Origin: Bacilli bacterium
Lineage (GTDB): Bacteria > Bacillota_I > Bacilli_A > RF39 > UBA660
NCBI GenBank assembly: GCA_017460745.1
Contig: JAFUAL010000013.1
Location: 1-53,316 of the forward strand
DNA length: 53,316 nucleotides
Reading direction: 5' to 3'
The position numbers and the translations under genes were made by a program. The notes beneath the pieces are model-generated. The model made no database searches and was not told the DNA's origin. It was given only the letters and a program-made list of their open reading frames with translations. This document shows, one piece after another, positions 25,371 through 33,907 of this stretch (within the stretch, counting starts at the first letter, position 1; every line of letters starts with the position of its first letter).

Positions 25371-26589
25371 ATTTAATTGGATATTTTTTTGTTAACTCTA
25401 AAACTTTCTTCGTTTCTTCTTTTAATACCTGTTTATCATGAGGATTTTTTAATACATTATAAATTATATCAGCAACCATTACAAAATCTTTTTCCTTAAA
25501 TCCCCTTGTAGTCATAGCAGGAGAGCCAATTCTAACTCCACTTGCTTTCATAGCACTTAAAGTTTCATTTGGAATAGTATTTTTATTCAAAGTAATGTGT
25601 ACTTTATCAAGTACTGATTCTGCTTCCTTACCAGTTATTCCAAAACTATTATATACATCAACTAATATTAAATGATTATCTGTACCACCTGAAATTATTT
25701 TTACACCTTTTTTGGTAAATTCATCTGCCATTGCTTTTATATTCTTTATAACTTGTTTTTGATATTCTTTAAACTCTGGAAGTAAGGCTTCATAAAAACA
25801 TTGGGCTTTTCCAGCAATAACATGCATCAAAGGACCACCTTGAATACCAGGAAAAATTACTTTGTTTATCTTTTTAATTATTTCAGAATCATTAGTAAGA
25901 ATTAATCCACCTCTTGGTCCTCTTAATGTTTTATGAGTTGTTGATGTAACAACATCTGCATATTCACAAGGATTTTGATGAAGTCCTGCTGCAACAAGTC
26001 CTGCTATATGAGCCATATCAACCATCAAATAAGCTCCAACTTTATCGGCAATTTCACGAAATTTCTTAAAGTCAATAGTTCTTGGGTATGCACTTGCACC
26101 TGCTATTATCATTTTAGGTTTTTCAAGTAGAGCAATACGTTCTATTTCTTCATAATCAAGTCTTTCCGTTTCAGGATTTAAACCATAACTTACAATATCA
26201 TAATCAATTCCACTAAAATTTAATTTATAACCATGTGTTAAATGTCCACCATCTGATAAATTCATTCCAAGTACTTTATCTCCATGATTTAAAAGTGCAC
26301 GATAAACAGCCATATTAGCACTTGAACCACTATGAGGTTGAACATTTGCATATTTTACATTAAAAACTCGTGTTGCATATTCTATAGCCTTATTTTCAAA
26401 TATATCAATATATTCGCATCCTCCATAATAACGTTTTCCAGGATATCCTTCTGCATATTTATTAGTTAGTATACTACCTTGTAAATCACGAACACTTTTT
26501 GATGTATAATTCTCTGAAGCAATAAGTTCTATATTTTGGTTTTGTCTTTTCTTTTCTTTTAATAAAGCTTTTTTTAATTCATTATCCAT
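25369..26589 (-). CDS. glyA: Serine hydroxymethyltransferase
   Basis: GlyA converts Ser and tetrahydrofolate to Gly and methylene-THF with PLP in the cytoplasm. The 406-aa chain has [15 protein letters not shown] at the start, [34 protein letters not shown], and the PLP lysine in [16 protein letters not shown] (Lys near residue 225). Length fits the family. The ribosome site AAAGGAG lies nine bases before the ATG. The terminator at 25345-25370 isolates it from the accessory block downstream, and it marks the right-hand core boundary of that block. Confidence 0.97.
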   Translation of the reverse strand: MDNELKKALLKEKKRQNQNIELIASENYTSKSVRDLQGSILTNKYAEGYPGKRYYGGCEYIDIFENKAIEYATRVFNVKYANVQPHSGSSANMAVYRALLNHGDKVLGMNLSDGGHLTHGYKLNFSGIDYDIVSYGLNPETERLDYEEIERIALLEKPKMIIAGASAYPRTIDFKKFREIADKVGAYLMVDMAHIAGLVAAGLHQNPCEYADVVTSTTHKTLRGPRGGLILTNDSEIIKKINKVIFPGIQGGPLMHVIAGKAQCFYEALLPEFKEYQKQVIKNIKAMADEFTKKGVKIISGGTDNHLILVDVYNSFGITGKEAESVLDKVHITLNKNTIPNETLSAMKASGVRIGSPAMTTRGFKEKDFVMVADIIYNVLKNPHDKQVLKEETKKVLELTKKYPIK

Positions 26590-26698
26590 TTTTATTTACT
26601 CCTTTAAGATAATTATAAAATATTTAATAATAAAAATCTACTTATTTTACATTCAAATTTAAAAGAAAAAAAGCCATATTTTTCAATATAAACTTTCT

Positions 26699-26944
26699 TT
26701 ATTTACTTTTACATTTCTCTAATGTATCTTGCACAACGTTACTATCTACATTATTAATTTTATACCATCCATATTTTGTCATCAAATTATATGTATTTTT
26801 TTGACAATCAAGTATCTCATTTAAACTATCTTTTAAAAGTGATTTAACACTTTCATTTGAGCTTTCAAGTGTTCCATGTACATAGACTTCTACACAACTT
26901 TTTAATACTAATAAATAATTATCCATAATTACTTGATCATTCAT
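26699..26944 (-). CDS. Spore coat protein, CotF/YhcQ-like
   Basis: 81 aa. The sequence NDQVIMDNYLLVLKSCVEVY VHGTLESSN in its first 30 residues, with NTYNLMTKYGWYKINNVDS later, matches CotF-type spore coat proteins, which are small helical coat or inner-coat proteins made in sporulation. It overlaps the preceding gene by eight bases (GTGAATGATC context), so the two are coupled. In Bacillus these parts are usually within one or two related proteins; here they form a pair of half-size products. Spore role is by family. Confidence 0.8.
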   Translation of the reverse strand: MNDQVIMDNYLLVLKSCVEVYVHGTLESSNESVKSLLKDSLNEILDCQKNTYNLMTKYGWYKINNVDSNVVQDTLEKCKSK

Positions 26945-27128
26945 TTACAACACCCTCCAATAAACTAATTAAATTTTCTTTAATATTTGTATGAATATTA
27001 ATTTCACTTTCTAAAAATTCTTTTAATTCTGAACTTTCAACTTTCGTACTACTATCTTCCAAAATACTAATAACATTAGCCTCATGTCCAATAGCATCTT
27101 CATAATATAATAATTCTTTCTGTGTCAT
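26937..27128 (-). CDS. Small CotF-like spore coat protein
   Basis: 63 aa from ATG 27128 (GGAGG six bases before it; the ORF can be extended five codons, which lack support). The sequence MTQKELLYYEDAIGHEANVI resembles the N-terminal part of CotF/YhcQ coat proteins (KELLYVEDAIGHE). It is coupled to the 26699-26944 partner. A CATAATAAT element at 27151-27143 lies just upstream of the ribosome site and is loosely like a SigE/SigK -10, which would suit mother-cell expression. Confidence 0.7.
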   Translation of the reverse strand: MTQKELLYYEDAIGHEANVISILEDSSTKVESSELKEFLESEINIHTNIKENLISLLEGVVNE

Positions 27129-27174
27129 ATTTTTCCTCCACAATTATTATGTTATAAAACAAATTAAATATTCA

Positions 27175-27654
27175 CTATTTATCCAGTATTTTTTTATTTT
27201 TAAATATAACTAGCAGCCATAAATAAAAACCAATATTTAATAATAAACTATGACTAAATTTATAAATTAAATCACTAAATGATGCAATATTATATTCACT
27301 TATATAAACTAAAATAAATAGTATTAAGTCATAAAGAAAAATAAACAATATTAGCATTAATATACTAATGAAATTATTATAACGAATCATTTTATCAACT
27401 TTAATTAAAATTTTACCAAACAATAAAAAGACTAATGTATTAAAAAGAAAAATATAAGAAAAAAACAAATCATATAAAAAACCTGTTATTAAAACATTTT
27501 TTAAGTAATTTTTACTTTTAGATTTTTTAAAATAAAAGACTATAAAAGTTAAAGTAAACATTGGACATAAGCCTAAAGTATTAAAATAATTTGGTACAAA
27601 ATAAGATATTAAATAATCAATTAATATAACACTTAAAATTATTAAATAAATCAC
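27175..27654 (-). CDS. mreD: Rod shape-determining protein MreD
   Basis: 159 aa, almost wholly hydrophobic with five to six membrane helices, the layout of MreD, the membrane partner of MreC in the elongasome. MreD diverges fast, and the assignment rests on size, topology and position directly after mreC (the stop and start overlap by one base). Order radC-mreC-mreD is as in Bacillus, except that mreB is absent between radC and mreC. Confidence 0.82.
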   Translation of the reverse strand: MIYLIILSVILIDYLISYFVPNYFNTLGLCPMFTLTFIVFYFKKSKSKNYLKNVLITGFLYDLFFSYIFLFNTLVFLLFGKILIKVDKMIRYNNFISILMLILFIFLYDLILFILVYISEYNIASFSDLIYKFSHSLLLNIGFYLWLLVIFKNKKILDK

Positions 27655-28397
27655 TATTCATGCCTTTCTAAAACATTTACAAATTTAGTATCATTAATAT
27701 TTGCACTTGGAGTTACTTCAATTACTTTTGAAACATCATATTTATCTTGTTTAGTACCTGCTACTTTTCCAATTAAAATTCCACTTGGAAATATACCACC
27801 CATTCCACTTGTATAAACCTTAGAATTTTCTTCTATTTCAATTGCTTTATTAACAGAAGTTATTTGCAATTTATTTGTATTGTTATCATATCCTGATAAT
27901 ATTCCATATATTTTTTCACCATTTGTTTCTATCATTACAGATATTTTATGATTAGTATCATTGGTTGTAATTAACTTGACTTCACTTGTTGTTTTACTTA
28001 CTTTATTAATTCTTCCAATCAAGCCGCAACAGTCAATAACAGCCATATCTTCTTTTATTCCACTACTTGCCCCTTTATTTATCGTTATAGTATTAAACCA
28101 ATACATTTTATTTCTTTCAATTACCAAAGCTGATACTTTGGAAAAATCTACCATAGTACTACTTAAATCATTTAATTTTTTTAATTCTTCAAATTCACTT
28201 TTTAATTCATTATTAATTCCTTCTTGTACATCATAATCTAACTTTATATCGTTAGAATTTGCTTGAACGTTTTTTATAGGAAAAAAGACTAAATCTTTTA
28301 ATAAATAGTAAGGATAAAAAATATTAATATTAGTTTTTATTCCAATAAAGGCTATTAAATAAATAAGAATAAAAATAACAAATGTCTTAACCTTCAT
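27654..28397 (-). CDS. mreC: Rod shape-determining protein MreC
   Basis: 247 aa: a single N-terminal membrane helix (FVIFILIYLIAFIGI), a coiled-coil stretch (residues about 60-80, ELKSEFEELKKLNDL), then the beta-domain with VSALVIERNKMYWFNTITIN, KGASSGIKEDMAVI and SGMGGIFPSGILIGKV, all typical of MreC, which organises wall synthesis outside the membrane. The ATG at 28397 overlaps the radC stop; an in-frame ATG three codons earlier (28406) is possible. mreB is not next to it. Confidence 0.92.
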   Translation of the reverse strand: MKVKTFVIFILIYLIAFIGIKTNINIFYPYYLLKDLVFFPIKNVQANSNDIKLDYDVQEGINNELKSEFEELKKLNDLSSTMVDFSKVSALVIERNKMYWFNTITINKGASSGIKEDMAVIDCCGLIGRINKVSKTTSEVKLITTNDTNHKISVMIETNGEKIYGILSGYDNNTNKLQITSVNKAIEIEENSKVYTSGMGGIFPSGILIGKVAGTKQDKYDVSKVIEVTPSANINDTKFVNVLERHE

Positions 28398-29082
28398 TAG
28401 GACCATCCATTAAATGATTTTCATAAAAACTAAAATATCCACTATCACTTACTATAATATGATCTAATATTTCTATTCCATTAAGTTTTCCCAATTCTAT
28501 TAAAGTATTAGTAAGTTCTATGTCAGCACGAGATGGAACAATATCTCCAGTTGGATGATTATGCATGCAAATAAAACTTGATGCCGATAACAAATAAGCA
28601 TTCTTAAATATTTCTCTTGGATGAACCAAACTCTTATTAAGGGTTCCCATAAATAAAATCTTCCTTTCTATCAAATTCTTCTTAGTATCTAAATAAAATA
28701 CATAAAAATATTCTTGTTGCAAACCATAAAATAAATATTTATTATCTAAATAGATAAAATTAGGATTCACATATTGCTTTTTTGATTTTAAAGAATTATC
28801 TAAATATACTCTTTTTCCAAATTCAAGAGTTGCTAAAAGTTCTATTTTCTTGACATCCCCTATTCCTTTAAAATCTCTTAAATTATTTAAATTAATATTT
28901 TTAAAATTTGATAATCCTCCTAATTTTTCAATTAACTCAATTGCTAAATCTTTAGATGATTTTCCATGCATTCCTGTTTTTAAAATAATAGCGAGTAACT
29001 CTTCATTTGTAAGTTTTGAAGCACCAAGATTTAGTAATCTCTCCCTTGGTCGCTCTACTTCATTCATTTCTTTGATTAACAT
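28387..29082 (-). CDS. radC: RadC family protein (JAB/MPN metal-dependent domain)
   Basis: 231 aa. A helix-hairpin-helix N-terminal region (EEL...LSNFKNINLNNLRDFKGIGDV) precedes a JAB domain with the metal motif HNHPTGDIVPSRAD (about residues 176-189). RadC was named for DNA repair, but that function is doubtful; the family is conserved next to mreBCD in Bacillus. The start at 29082 gives MLIKEMNEVERPRERLL, the family N-terminus; upstream bases hold GAGGTGA. Confidence 0.94.
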   Translation of the reverse strand: MLIKEMNEVERPRERLLNLGASKLTNEELLAIILKTGMHGKSSKDLAIELIEKLGGLSNFKNINLNNLRDFKGIGDVKKIELLATLEFGKRVYLDNSLKSKKQYVNPNFIYLDNKYLFYGLQQEYFYVFYLDTKKNLIERKILFMGTLNKSLVHPREIFKNAYLLSASSFICMHNHPTGDIVPSRADIELTNTLIELGKLNGIEILDHIIVSDSGYFSFYENHLMDGPNEG

Positions 29083-29123
29083 AACTTCACCTCATTTATA
29101 ATATACGAAAAAATTTTTCTAAT

Positions 29124-29555
29124 TTATAAATTGAGTTCTGTATTTTCAAAAATTTCTTTCATAACAGTTTCAATATTATCTTCATTCATTTCTAAATCAT
29201 ATTGTTTTAATTTTTCAAGTGTTTCTGAATTTTCAACATAATCATCACGAATGTAAATATGTATATTTTCATTTTCATATTTTTGTTTTAATTCATTGGC
29301 TTTACTTAAATCAGTTGTAACTCCCAAATAAACATAATATTTATCGTCCATTTCTCTTATAAAATATTCATGATTAATATTTTGAGAATTATTTACTGCT
29401 GCATCACGTGTTGTATAAACTCCATATTGAAGATAATAGATATTACCATCACTTTCTAAATAATCTGTTCCCGAATAATTTTTAAAAATTAATCCACCTA
29501 CTATGAAACCAAATAAACTTCCCAGTAATATTACTATTATTATATTTTTTTTCAT
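29124..29555 (-). CDS. Membrane protein with SPOR-like domain (SpoIIB position)
   Basis: 143 aa. One N-terminal membrane helix (IIIVILLGSLFGFIVGGLIF) is followed by a SPOR-like alpha/beta repeat: YYLQYGVYTTRDAAVNNSQN, then YFIREMDDKYYVYLGVTTDL, then a strand IHIYIRDDYV. SPOR domains bind denuded septal peptidoglycan. In B. subtilis, spoIIB (membrane helix plus SPOR) lies just upstream of maf-radC-mre; here the gene is in the same place with maf missing. That makes a SpoIIB-like role in septal wall thinning at sporulation likely, though another SPOR protein is possible. Ribosome site AGGAGG precedes the ATG at 29555. Confidence 0.72.
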   Translation of the reverse strand: MKKNIIIVILLGSLFGFIVGGLIFKNYSGTDYLESDGNIYYLQYGVYTTRDAAVNNSQNINHEYFIREMDDKYYVYLGVTTDLSKANELKQKYENENIHIYIRDDYVENSETLEKLKQYDLEMNEDNIETVMKEIFENTELNL

Positions 29556-29614
29556 TATCGCCTCCTAGTATTTATAGTATAAAAAATAAAATGTAATAAA
29601 TTTGTCAAATTATG

Positions 29615-29644
29615 TTGACTACCAAAAATATAATTTGATACAAT
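29615..29644 (+). promoter_or_regulatory. Sigma-A promoter of a short leader RNA before the RhuM-Fic gene
   Basis: TTGACT (29615-29620) and TACAAT (29639-29644), spacer 18. It would produce a transcript that runs into the hairpin at 29678-29719. A GACTACCA element overlaps the -35 and recurs in the RhuM-Fic palindrome. Confidence 0.5.
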
Positions 29645-29677
29645 CTTGTCATAAAGAAAAATTATGTAAAAACGATT

Positions 29678-29719
29678 GGTGGTCGTAGATATATTTTTTA
29701 TGTCTATGGCCACCTTTTT
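29678..29719 (+). terminator. Strong leader hairpin/terminator before the RhuM-Fic gene
   Basis: Arms 29678-29693 and 29699-29714 pair over 16 positions (13 Watson-Crick, 3 G-U) around five T, followed by five T. This is the best intrinsic terminator in this interval, yet it lies upstream of a gene on the same strand. With the promoter at 29615 it bounds an RNA of about 70 bases, either a small RNA or an attenuator. An extended -10 (TGATATAAT, ending 29741) beyond it can drive the gene separately. Confidence 0.75.
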
Positions 29720-29784
29720 ATTATCTTGGAGTTGATATAATGTAAAATTTTATTTAAAAATAATATTCAAATAAGGAGGTAAAA

Positions 29785-30735
29785 ATGAAAAATGAATTAA
29801 TTATTTTTGAAAATCAGAGTGTATTATTAGAAGTTAACATGAAAGATGAAACAGTATGGTTAAATGCAAATCAAATAGCAAAACTCTTTGATAGAGATGT
29901 AAAAACAATTAGAAAGCACATAAATAATGCTATTGAAGAAGAATTAAATAATGAACTGGTAGTCGCAAAATTTGCGACTACCACTAAACATGGTGCAATT
30001 TCAGAGAAAACTCAAACACATATGGTCGATCATTACAATTTAGATGTCATTATAAGTGTTGGATATCGTGTCAAATCTAAAAACGGAATTATATTTAGAA
30101 AATGGGCCAATAGTGTTTTAAAAGATTATTTATTAAAAGGATATGCAGTTAATCAAAAAAGATTAGAATATCTTGAAAAAACAGTTAAGCTTATTGACAT
30201 TGCAGGAAGAATTGATTACGAACTTGAAAATGATGAATCGCAAGAATTAATAAAGGTCATAAACAATTATGCAAATGCTTTAAATTTACTAGATGATTAT
30301 GATCATAGAACAATTACTAAACCCAAAGGTACAAAAAACAAAGAAAAAATTAATTACGAAGACTGCATGAGAATTGTGTCAAAACTTAAATTCAATAATG
30401 ATAGTAATTTATTTGCTTTAGAAAGAAATAAGGGTTTATCATCTATTATTGAAAATATCTATGCCTCTTTTGATGGAATTGATGTTTATCCAACAGTGCA
30501 AGAAAAAGCAGCTAATTTCTTATATTTAATTACCAAAAATCATACTTTCATTGATGGCAATAAGCGAATCGCTGCTACTCTCTTCATTTACTTTCTAAAT
30601 TTTTATGATATTCTATACAAAGATGATATTCAAGTAATTGATAATAATACACTAGTTGCTATAACTTTATTAATAGCCCAATCTAATCCAAAAGAAAAAG
30701 AAATATTAATAGATTTAATAATGAATTTTCTTTAA
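29785..30735 (+). CDS. RhuM-Fic/Doc fusion protein
   Basis: 316 aa. Residues 1-130 form a RhuM domain (ETVWLNANQIAKLFDRDVKT, HINNAIEEEL, VVAKFATT, HYNLDVIISVGYRVKSKNGI). Residues about 200-316 form a Fic/Doc domain with the loop HTFIDGNKRIAATLF, matching HxFx(D/E)(G/A)N(K/G)R; the Lys is as in Doc, which is a protein kinase in the P1 family, whereas the classic Fic AMPylase has GNGR. RhuM-Fic fusions are a known class of putative toxin; targets are uncertain. No antitoxin gene adjoins it, although an inhibitory helix may be internal. AAGGAGG lies before the ATG. The DNA inside codons 58-66 is a perfect palindrome. Confidence 0.88.
   Translation: MKNELIIFENQSVLLEVNMKDETVWLNANQIAKLFDRDVKTIRKHINNAIEEELNNELVVAKFATTTKHGAISEKTQTHMVDHYNLDVIISVGYRVKSKNGIIFRKWANSVLKDYLLKGYAVNQKRLEYLEKTVKLIDIAGRIDYELENDESQELIKVINNYANALNLLDDYDHRTITKPKGTKNKEKINYEDCMRIVSKLKFNNDSNLFALERNKGLSSIIENIYASFDGIDVYPTVQEKAANFLYLITKNHTFIDGNKRIAATLFIYFLNFYDILYKDDIQVIDNNTLVAITLLIAQSNPKEKEILIDLIMNFL
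29957..29983. repeat. Perfect 13-base inverted repeat within the RhuM-Fic coding sequence
   Basis: TGGTAGTCGCAAA, one central A, TTTGCGACTACCA. It encodes the conserved VVAKFATT segment of RhuM proteins. Its half-site CGACTACCA is echoed at 29617-29624 (GACTACCA, on the leader promoter) and, with one change, in the leader hairpin arm at 29677-29685. Confidence 0.85.
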
Positions 30736-30746
30736 TTACTACACAG

Positions 30747-30788
30747 AAAAAAAGTTGTAATAACTATTAATTATTTACAACTTTTTTT
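30747..30788. terminator. Bidirectional terminator between RhuM-Fic and the MazF-like gene
   Basis: Fourteen-base perfect arms (30747-30760 and 30775-30788), AAAAAAAGTTGTAA and its complement, with A/T runs that serve both directions. Confidence 0.8.
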
Positions 30789-31287
30789 ATTTTTCTATAT
30801 TTAAATTATTGTAAAAACTTGTTTTATATTCTTCTATTCTTTCATCATCAACTTTACCAATTTTAAAAACTATTTGTTCGTTTGAAATCTTATACACTAC
30901 ATCAGTTTTTACAATACTATCTTTATGTAAATTGTTTAATTGATTTTTTTCTAATAATTTATTAGATTTAAATTTTAATTTATTTAAATTAGATGAAATA
31001 AGCATACCAAAATTTTCAATAGGAACAGCGGTATTATCTTGATCAATAATTACAAAAAAATGATTATTACCTGTATTTTCATTAGAATATCTATACTCTC
31101 TAACAAACACTATATCACCAATAGAATAAACAGCATTATACATAATTTCTTGTTCAGACACAACATTAGATATTTTCCCTTTATGCCATTCATCTTCTAC
31201 TGGATATTCTAAAAAAGCATCATCTAAATCTTTTACTTTATTATATTTATATGCTATTTTTAGAAAATCACTTAATTCTGGTTTCAT
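30787..31287 (-). CDS. MazF/PemK-like protein, putative
   Basis: 166 aa. The C-terminal 120 residues resemble MazF/PemK-type RNases in pattern: YSIGDIVFVREYRYSNENTG, then HFFVIIDQDNTAVPIENFGM, then NLHKDSIVKTDVVYKI. They open with the typical GDIV strand, and the N-terminal 50 residues could be an antitoxin-like or added helical domain. Similarity is by pattern, not full family match, so function is tentative. It follows lysS by 18 bases on the same strand with a good GAGGTGAG ribosome site, so expression is coupled to a housekeeping gene, unusual for a toxin. Convergent with RhuM-Fic. Confidence 0.5.
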   Translation of the reverse strand: MKPELSDFLKIAYKYNKVKDLDDAFLEYPVEDEWHKGKISNVVSEQEIMYNAVYSIGDIVFVREYRYSNENTGNNHFFVIIDQDNTAVPIENFGMLISSNLNKLKFKSNKLLEKNQLNNLHKDSIVKTDVVYKISNEQIVFKIGKVDDERIEEYKTSFYNNLNIEK

Positions 31288-31305
31288 ATCTCACCTCAAT
31301 TATTT

Positions 31306-32775
31306 TTATTTATCTTCAGGTCTCATAAGTGGGAATAAAACTACATCACGAATAGAATCAGCATTATAAATTAACATCAATAATCTATCTATTCCAAAAC
31401 CAAGACCAGATATTGGAGGCATACCTTGTTCCATGGCTCCCATGAATCCTTCATCAAGTTCCATAGTTTCATCATCACCTTGTTCTTTAGCAATAAGCTG
31501 GTCCATAAATGCTTGTCTTTGAACAAATGGATCAACTAACTCAGAATATGCCTTACAAAGTTCTGTTCCTCCAGCAACAACTTGGAATACATCTATTATT
31601 CTTGAATCTTTATCATTACGTCTCGCAAGTGGAATTAAAACAGCTGGATAATTATATATTACTGTTGGTTCTACAATACCTGCACGAATAGTTCTTTTAT
31701 AAACAAAATCAATTATTTGACTTAAAGAATGATACTCTTCTAAATCATTCATTGTAAATAATCCTTTTGCAACTATTCTTTCTTTTAATTCCTGTGGGTC
31801 TTCAATACTTAAAAAATCAAATCCAAGAATTTCTATTAATTTTTCAACATAATTAATTCTTGTAAAATCACGTCCAAAATCAAGTACATTTCCTTGGTAC
31901 TCTATTGAAGTTTTACCAACAAGTTCCATCATTAATTCTCTTATAAAGTTTTGATAAAATTTTAAGTTATCTTCAAAATTCCAGTATGATGCATACCATT
32001 CAACTTGAGTAAATTCTTGTAAATGTTCTGTATCCATTCCTTCATTTCTAAAACACTTAGCAACTTCATAAACTCGAGGATATCCTGCTGCTATACATTG
32101 TTTTAAATAAGTCTCAGGTGCAATTCTTAGATTTAAATCCAAATCAAGTGCATTATGATGTGTATAAAATGGTCTTGCTGCTGCACCACATACAGATGTT
32201 TGCATAATAGGAGTTTCCACTTCTAAGAAACCATTTTCTCCTAAATATTTATGAATAAATGAATATAATTTACTTCTTCCTAAGAATATTCGACGTGATT
32301 CTTCATTGGAAATAATATCAACATATCTTTCGCGGTATTTTTCTTCAATATCAGTTAAACCATGAAATTTTTCAGGAAGTGGTCTTAATGCTTTACCTAA
32401 AAAAGTAAAATCATTAGCTCTTAAAGTTTTTTCACCAGTTTGAGTTGTAAACATTTCTCCATCTACTCCAATGAAATCTCCAACATCAATAAGTGACTTA
32501 AAAAATTGATATTTTTCTTCTCCAACTAAATCTATTTTGATAGAAACTTGTAAATCTCCAACTAAATCTCTTAATTTTAAAAAACTTAATTTTCCCATTT
32601 TACGCATAAAAACAATACGTCCTGCAACACGAACATCACGCGTTTCATCTGGAAGATCTCTAGCATCTTTTAAAGTATAATTTACATCATATTTTTCAGG
32701 ATATGGATTACATACCTTTCTTATTTCTTCAACTTTATCACGACGAACTTGCTCTTGCTCTGTAAATTCCTTCAT
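31306..32775 (-). CDS. lysS: Lysyl-tRNA synthetase, class II
   Basis: LysRS charges tRNA-Lys. The 489-aa protein has the OB-fold anticodon domain (VRVAGRIVFMRKMGKLSFLK), class II motif 2 KCFRNEGMDTEHLQEFTQVE, and motif 3 GLGFGIDRLLMLIYNADSIR ending FPLMRPEDK. Start: the frame opens at a TTG (32790), but the ATG at 32775 has GAGGTG seven bases away. No T-box is visible upstream, unlike ileS and serS. It is divergent from ppa with about 108 bases between. Confidence 0.95.
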   Translation of the reverse strand: MKEFTEQEQVRRDKVEEIRKVCNPYPEKYDVNYTLKDARDLPDETRDVRVAGRIVFMRKMGKLSFLKLRDLVGDLQVSIKIDLVGEEKYQFFKSLIDVGDFIGVDGEMFTTQTGEKTLRANDFTFLGKALRPLPEKFHGLTDIEEKYRERYVDIISNEESRRIFLGRSKLYSFIHKYLGENGFLEVETPIMQTSVCGAAARPFYTHHNALDLDLNLRIAPETYLKQCIAAGYPRVYEVAKCFRNEGMDTEHLQEFTQVEWYASYWNFEDNLKFYQNFIRELMMELVGKTSIEYQGNVLDFGRDFTRINYVEKLIEILGFDFLSIEDPQELKERIVAKGLFTMNDLEEYHSLSQIIDFVYKRTIRAGIVEPTVIYNYPAVLIPLARRNDKDSRIIDVFQVVAGGTELCKAYSELVDPFVQRQAFMDQLIAKEQGDDETMELDEGFMGAMEQGMPPISGLGFGIDRLLMLIYNADSIRDVVLFPLMRPEDK

Positions 32776-32883
32776 TCTAATACACCTCAATTTCTAAAGT
32801 AAATAATAGCATTATTTACAAATGTTGTCAAATGTATTTTAAAAGTTTTAAAAATTTGATATTATTATAGTAGAGGTGAAAAT

Positions 32884-33381
32884 ATGAGTAATATAGTTGA
32901 TGCTATTATTGAAATTCCACTTGGGACAAAAAACAAATATGAACTTGATAAAAATATAAATAAAATAAGACTATCAAGAGTACAATATTCATCAATGACT
33001 TATCCAAGTGAATATGGATATATTGATGAAACACTTGCAGGAGATGGAGATCCAGTTGATATTTTAGTTATATCAAGCGAAGCAACTTTTCCAGGCTGTG
33101 TTGTTGAGGCTAAAGTATTGGGATATTTAGATACAATTGATGGAGGACATCAAGATCCTAAAATAATTGCTGTTAATAACGTCGATCCAAGATGTAATTT
33201 CTATAATAAATTAAGTGATTTACCAAAACATTCACTTGTTGAAATTAAAAATTTCTTTCAAAATTATAAATTACTTCAAAATATTAAAGTAGAAGTATTT
33301 GATTATCACGATATAAATGATGCCATGCAAATAATAAATGATGGTAAATTAAATTATCAAAAAGAAAAAAATAATTTATAA
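32884..33381 (+). CDS. ppa: Inorganic pyrophosphatase, family I
   Basis: Family I PPase hydrolyses pyrophosphate in the cytoplasm with Mg2+. The 165-aa chain begins DAIIEIPLGTKNKYELDKN, has YPSEYGYIDETLAGDGDPVD (catalytic Asp residues in DGDPVDILV) and GHQDPKIIAVNNVDPR. Length suits the family (about 165-180). Bacilli often use family II PPase (PpaC), so family I here is slightly notable. GAGGTG ribosome site at 32874-32879. Confidence 0.93.
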   Translation: MSNIVDAIIEIPLGTKNKYELDKNINKIRLSRVQYSSMTYPSEYGYIDETLAGDGDPVDILVISSEATFPGCVVEAKVLGYLDTIDGGHQDPKIIAVNNVDPRCNFYNKLSDLPKHSLVEIKNFFQNYKLLQNIKVEVFDYHDINDAMQIINDGKLNYQKEKNNL

Positions 33382-33410
33382 AAAACTTTTTCTAAGAGAA
33401 ATGTATATTA

Positions 33411-33437
33411 AAAATAACAGTTTAAAACTGTTATTTT
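33411..33437. terminator. Bidirectional terminator between ppa and the 33431 gene
   Basis: Thirteen-base perfect arms (33411-33423, 33425-33437) with a one-base centre, based on AAAATAACAGTTT, flanked by T/A runs; it overlaps the end of the minus-strand gene. Confidence 0.75.
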
Positions 33438-33844
33438 TTTCCTATTTTTTTTATTTTTCTACCTTTTTTAGTATTAACATTTATATCTTGTAATATCTTA
33501 AATATTCTTTTGTAAGAAATTTTGCCACTAGCAAGTTCTTCTTCAGTTAAATATTCATCTGGTATTGTTTCAATTAAAGAAAATATTTTTGGCTCATCTT
33601 TAAATGGTTTATGACTAATTCTTTCAGATAAATCTTCTTCCGTAAGACATTCCGTATAGTACTCGACAAAATAAGGAAGACCATTTTTGTCCTTACCATT
33701 ATCTAAAAACTTTTCTACAATAAACTTAACATTTTCATTAAAATAATTTACACTGTCATCTTTTTCATATTCAATATAATCTTTATCTATCATTACTATA
33801 CGTAAATCTTTTATATCATAAAGCATATTTCCTGTATTTTTCAT
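33431..33844 (-). CDS. Hypothetical protein, 137 aa
   Basis: Not recognised. It is soluble, acidic in the first two-thirds (IVMIDKDYIEYEKDDSVNYF), with LDNGKDKNGLPYFVEYYTEC and a very basic C-terminus (NTKKGRKIKKIGKK). The phrase GLPYF also occurs in the HD protein at 35987-36493, but the surrounding sequence lacks the HD residues. Ribosome site AAAGGAG precedes the ATG at 33844. It follows the nuclease on the same strand after 63 bases. Confidence 0.6.
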   Translation of the reverse strand: MKNTGNMLYDIKDLRIVMIDKDYIEYEKDDSVNYFNENVKFIVEKFLDNGKDKNGLPYFVEYYTECLTEEDLSERISHKPFKDEPKIFSLIETIPDEYLTEEELASGKISYKRIFKILQDINVNTKKGRKIKKIGKK

Positions 33845-33907
33845 AAATTCTCCTTTAAATTCAATTTTATTATAACATCTTTTAAAGGAAAAGTTACTTA
33901 CTTGACG

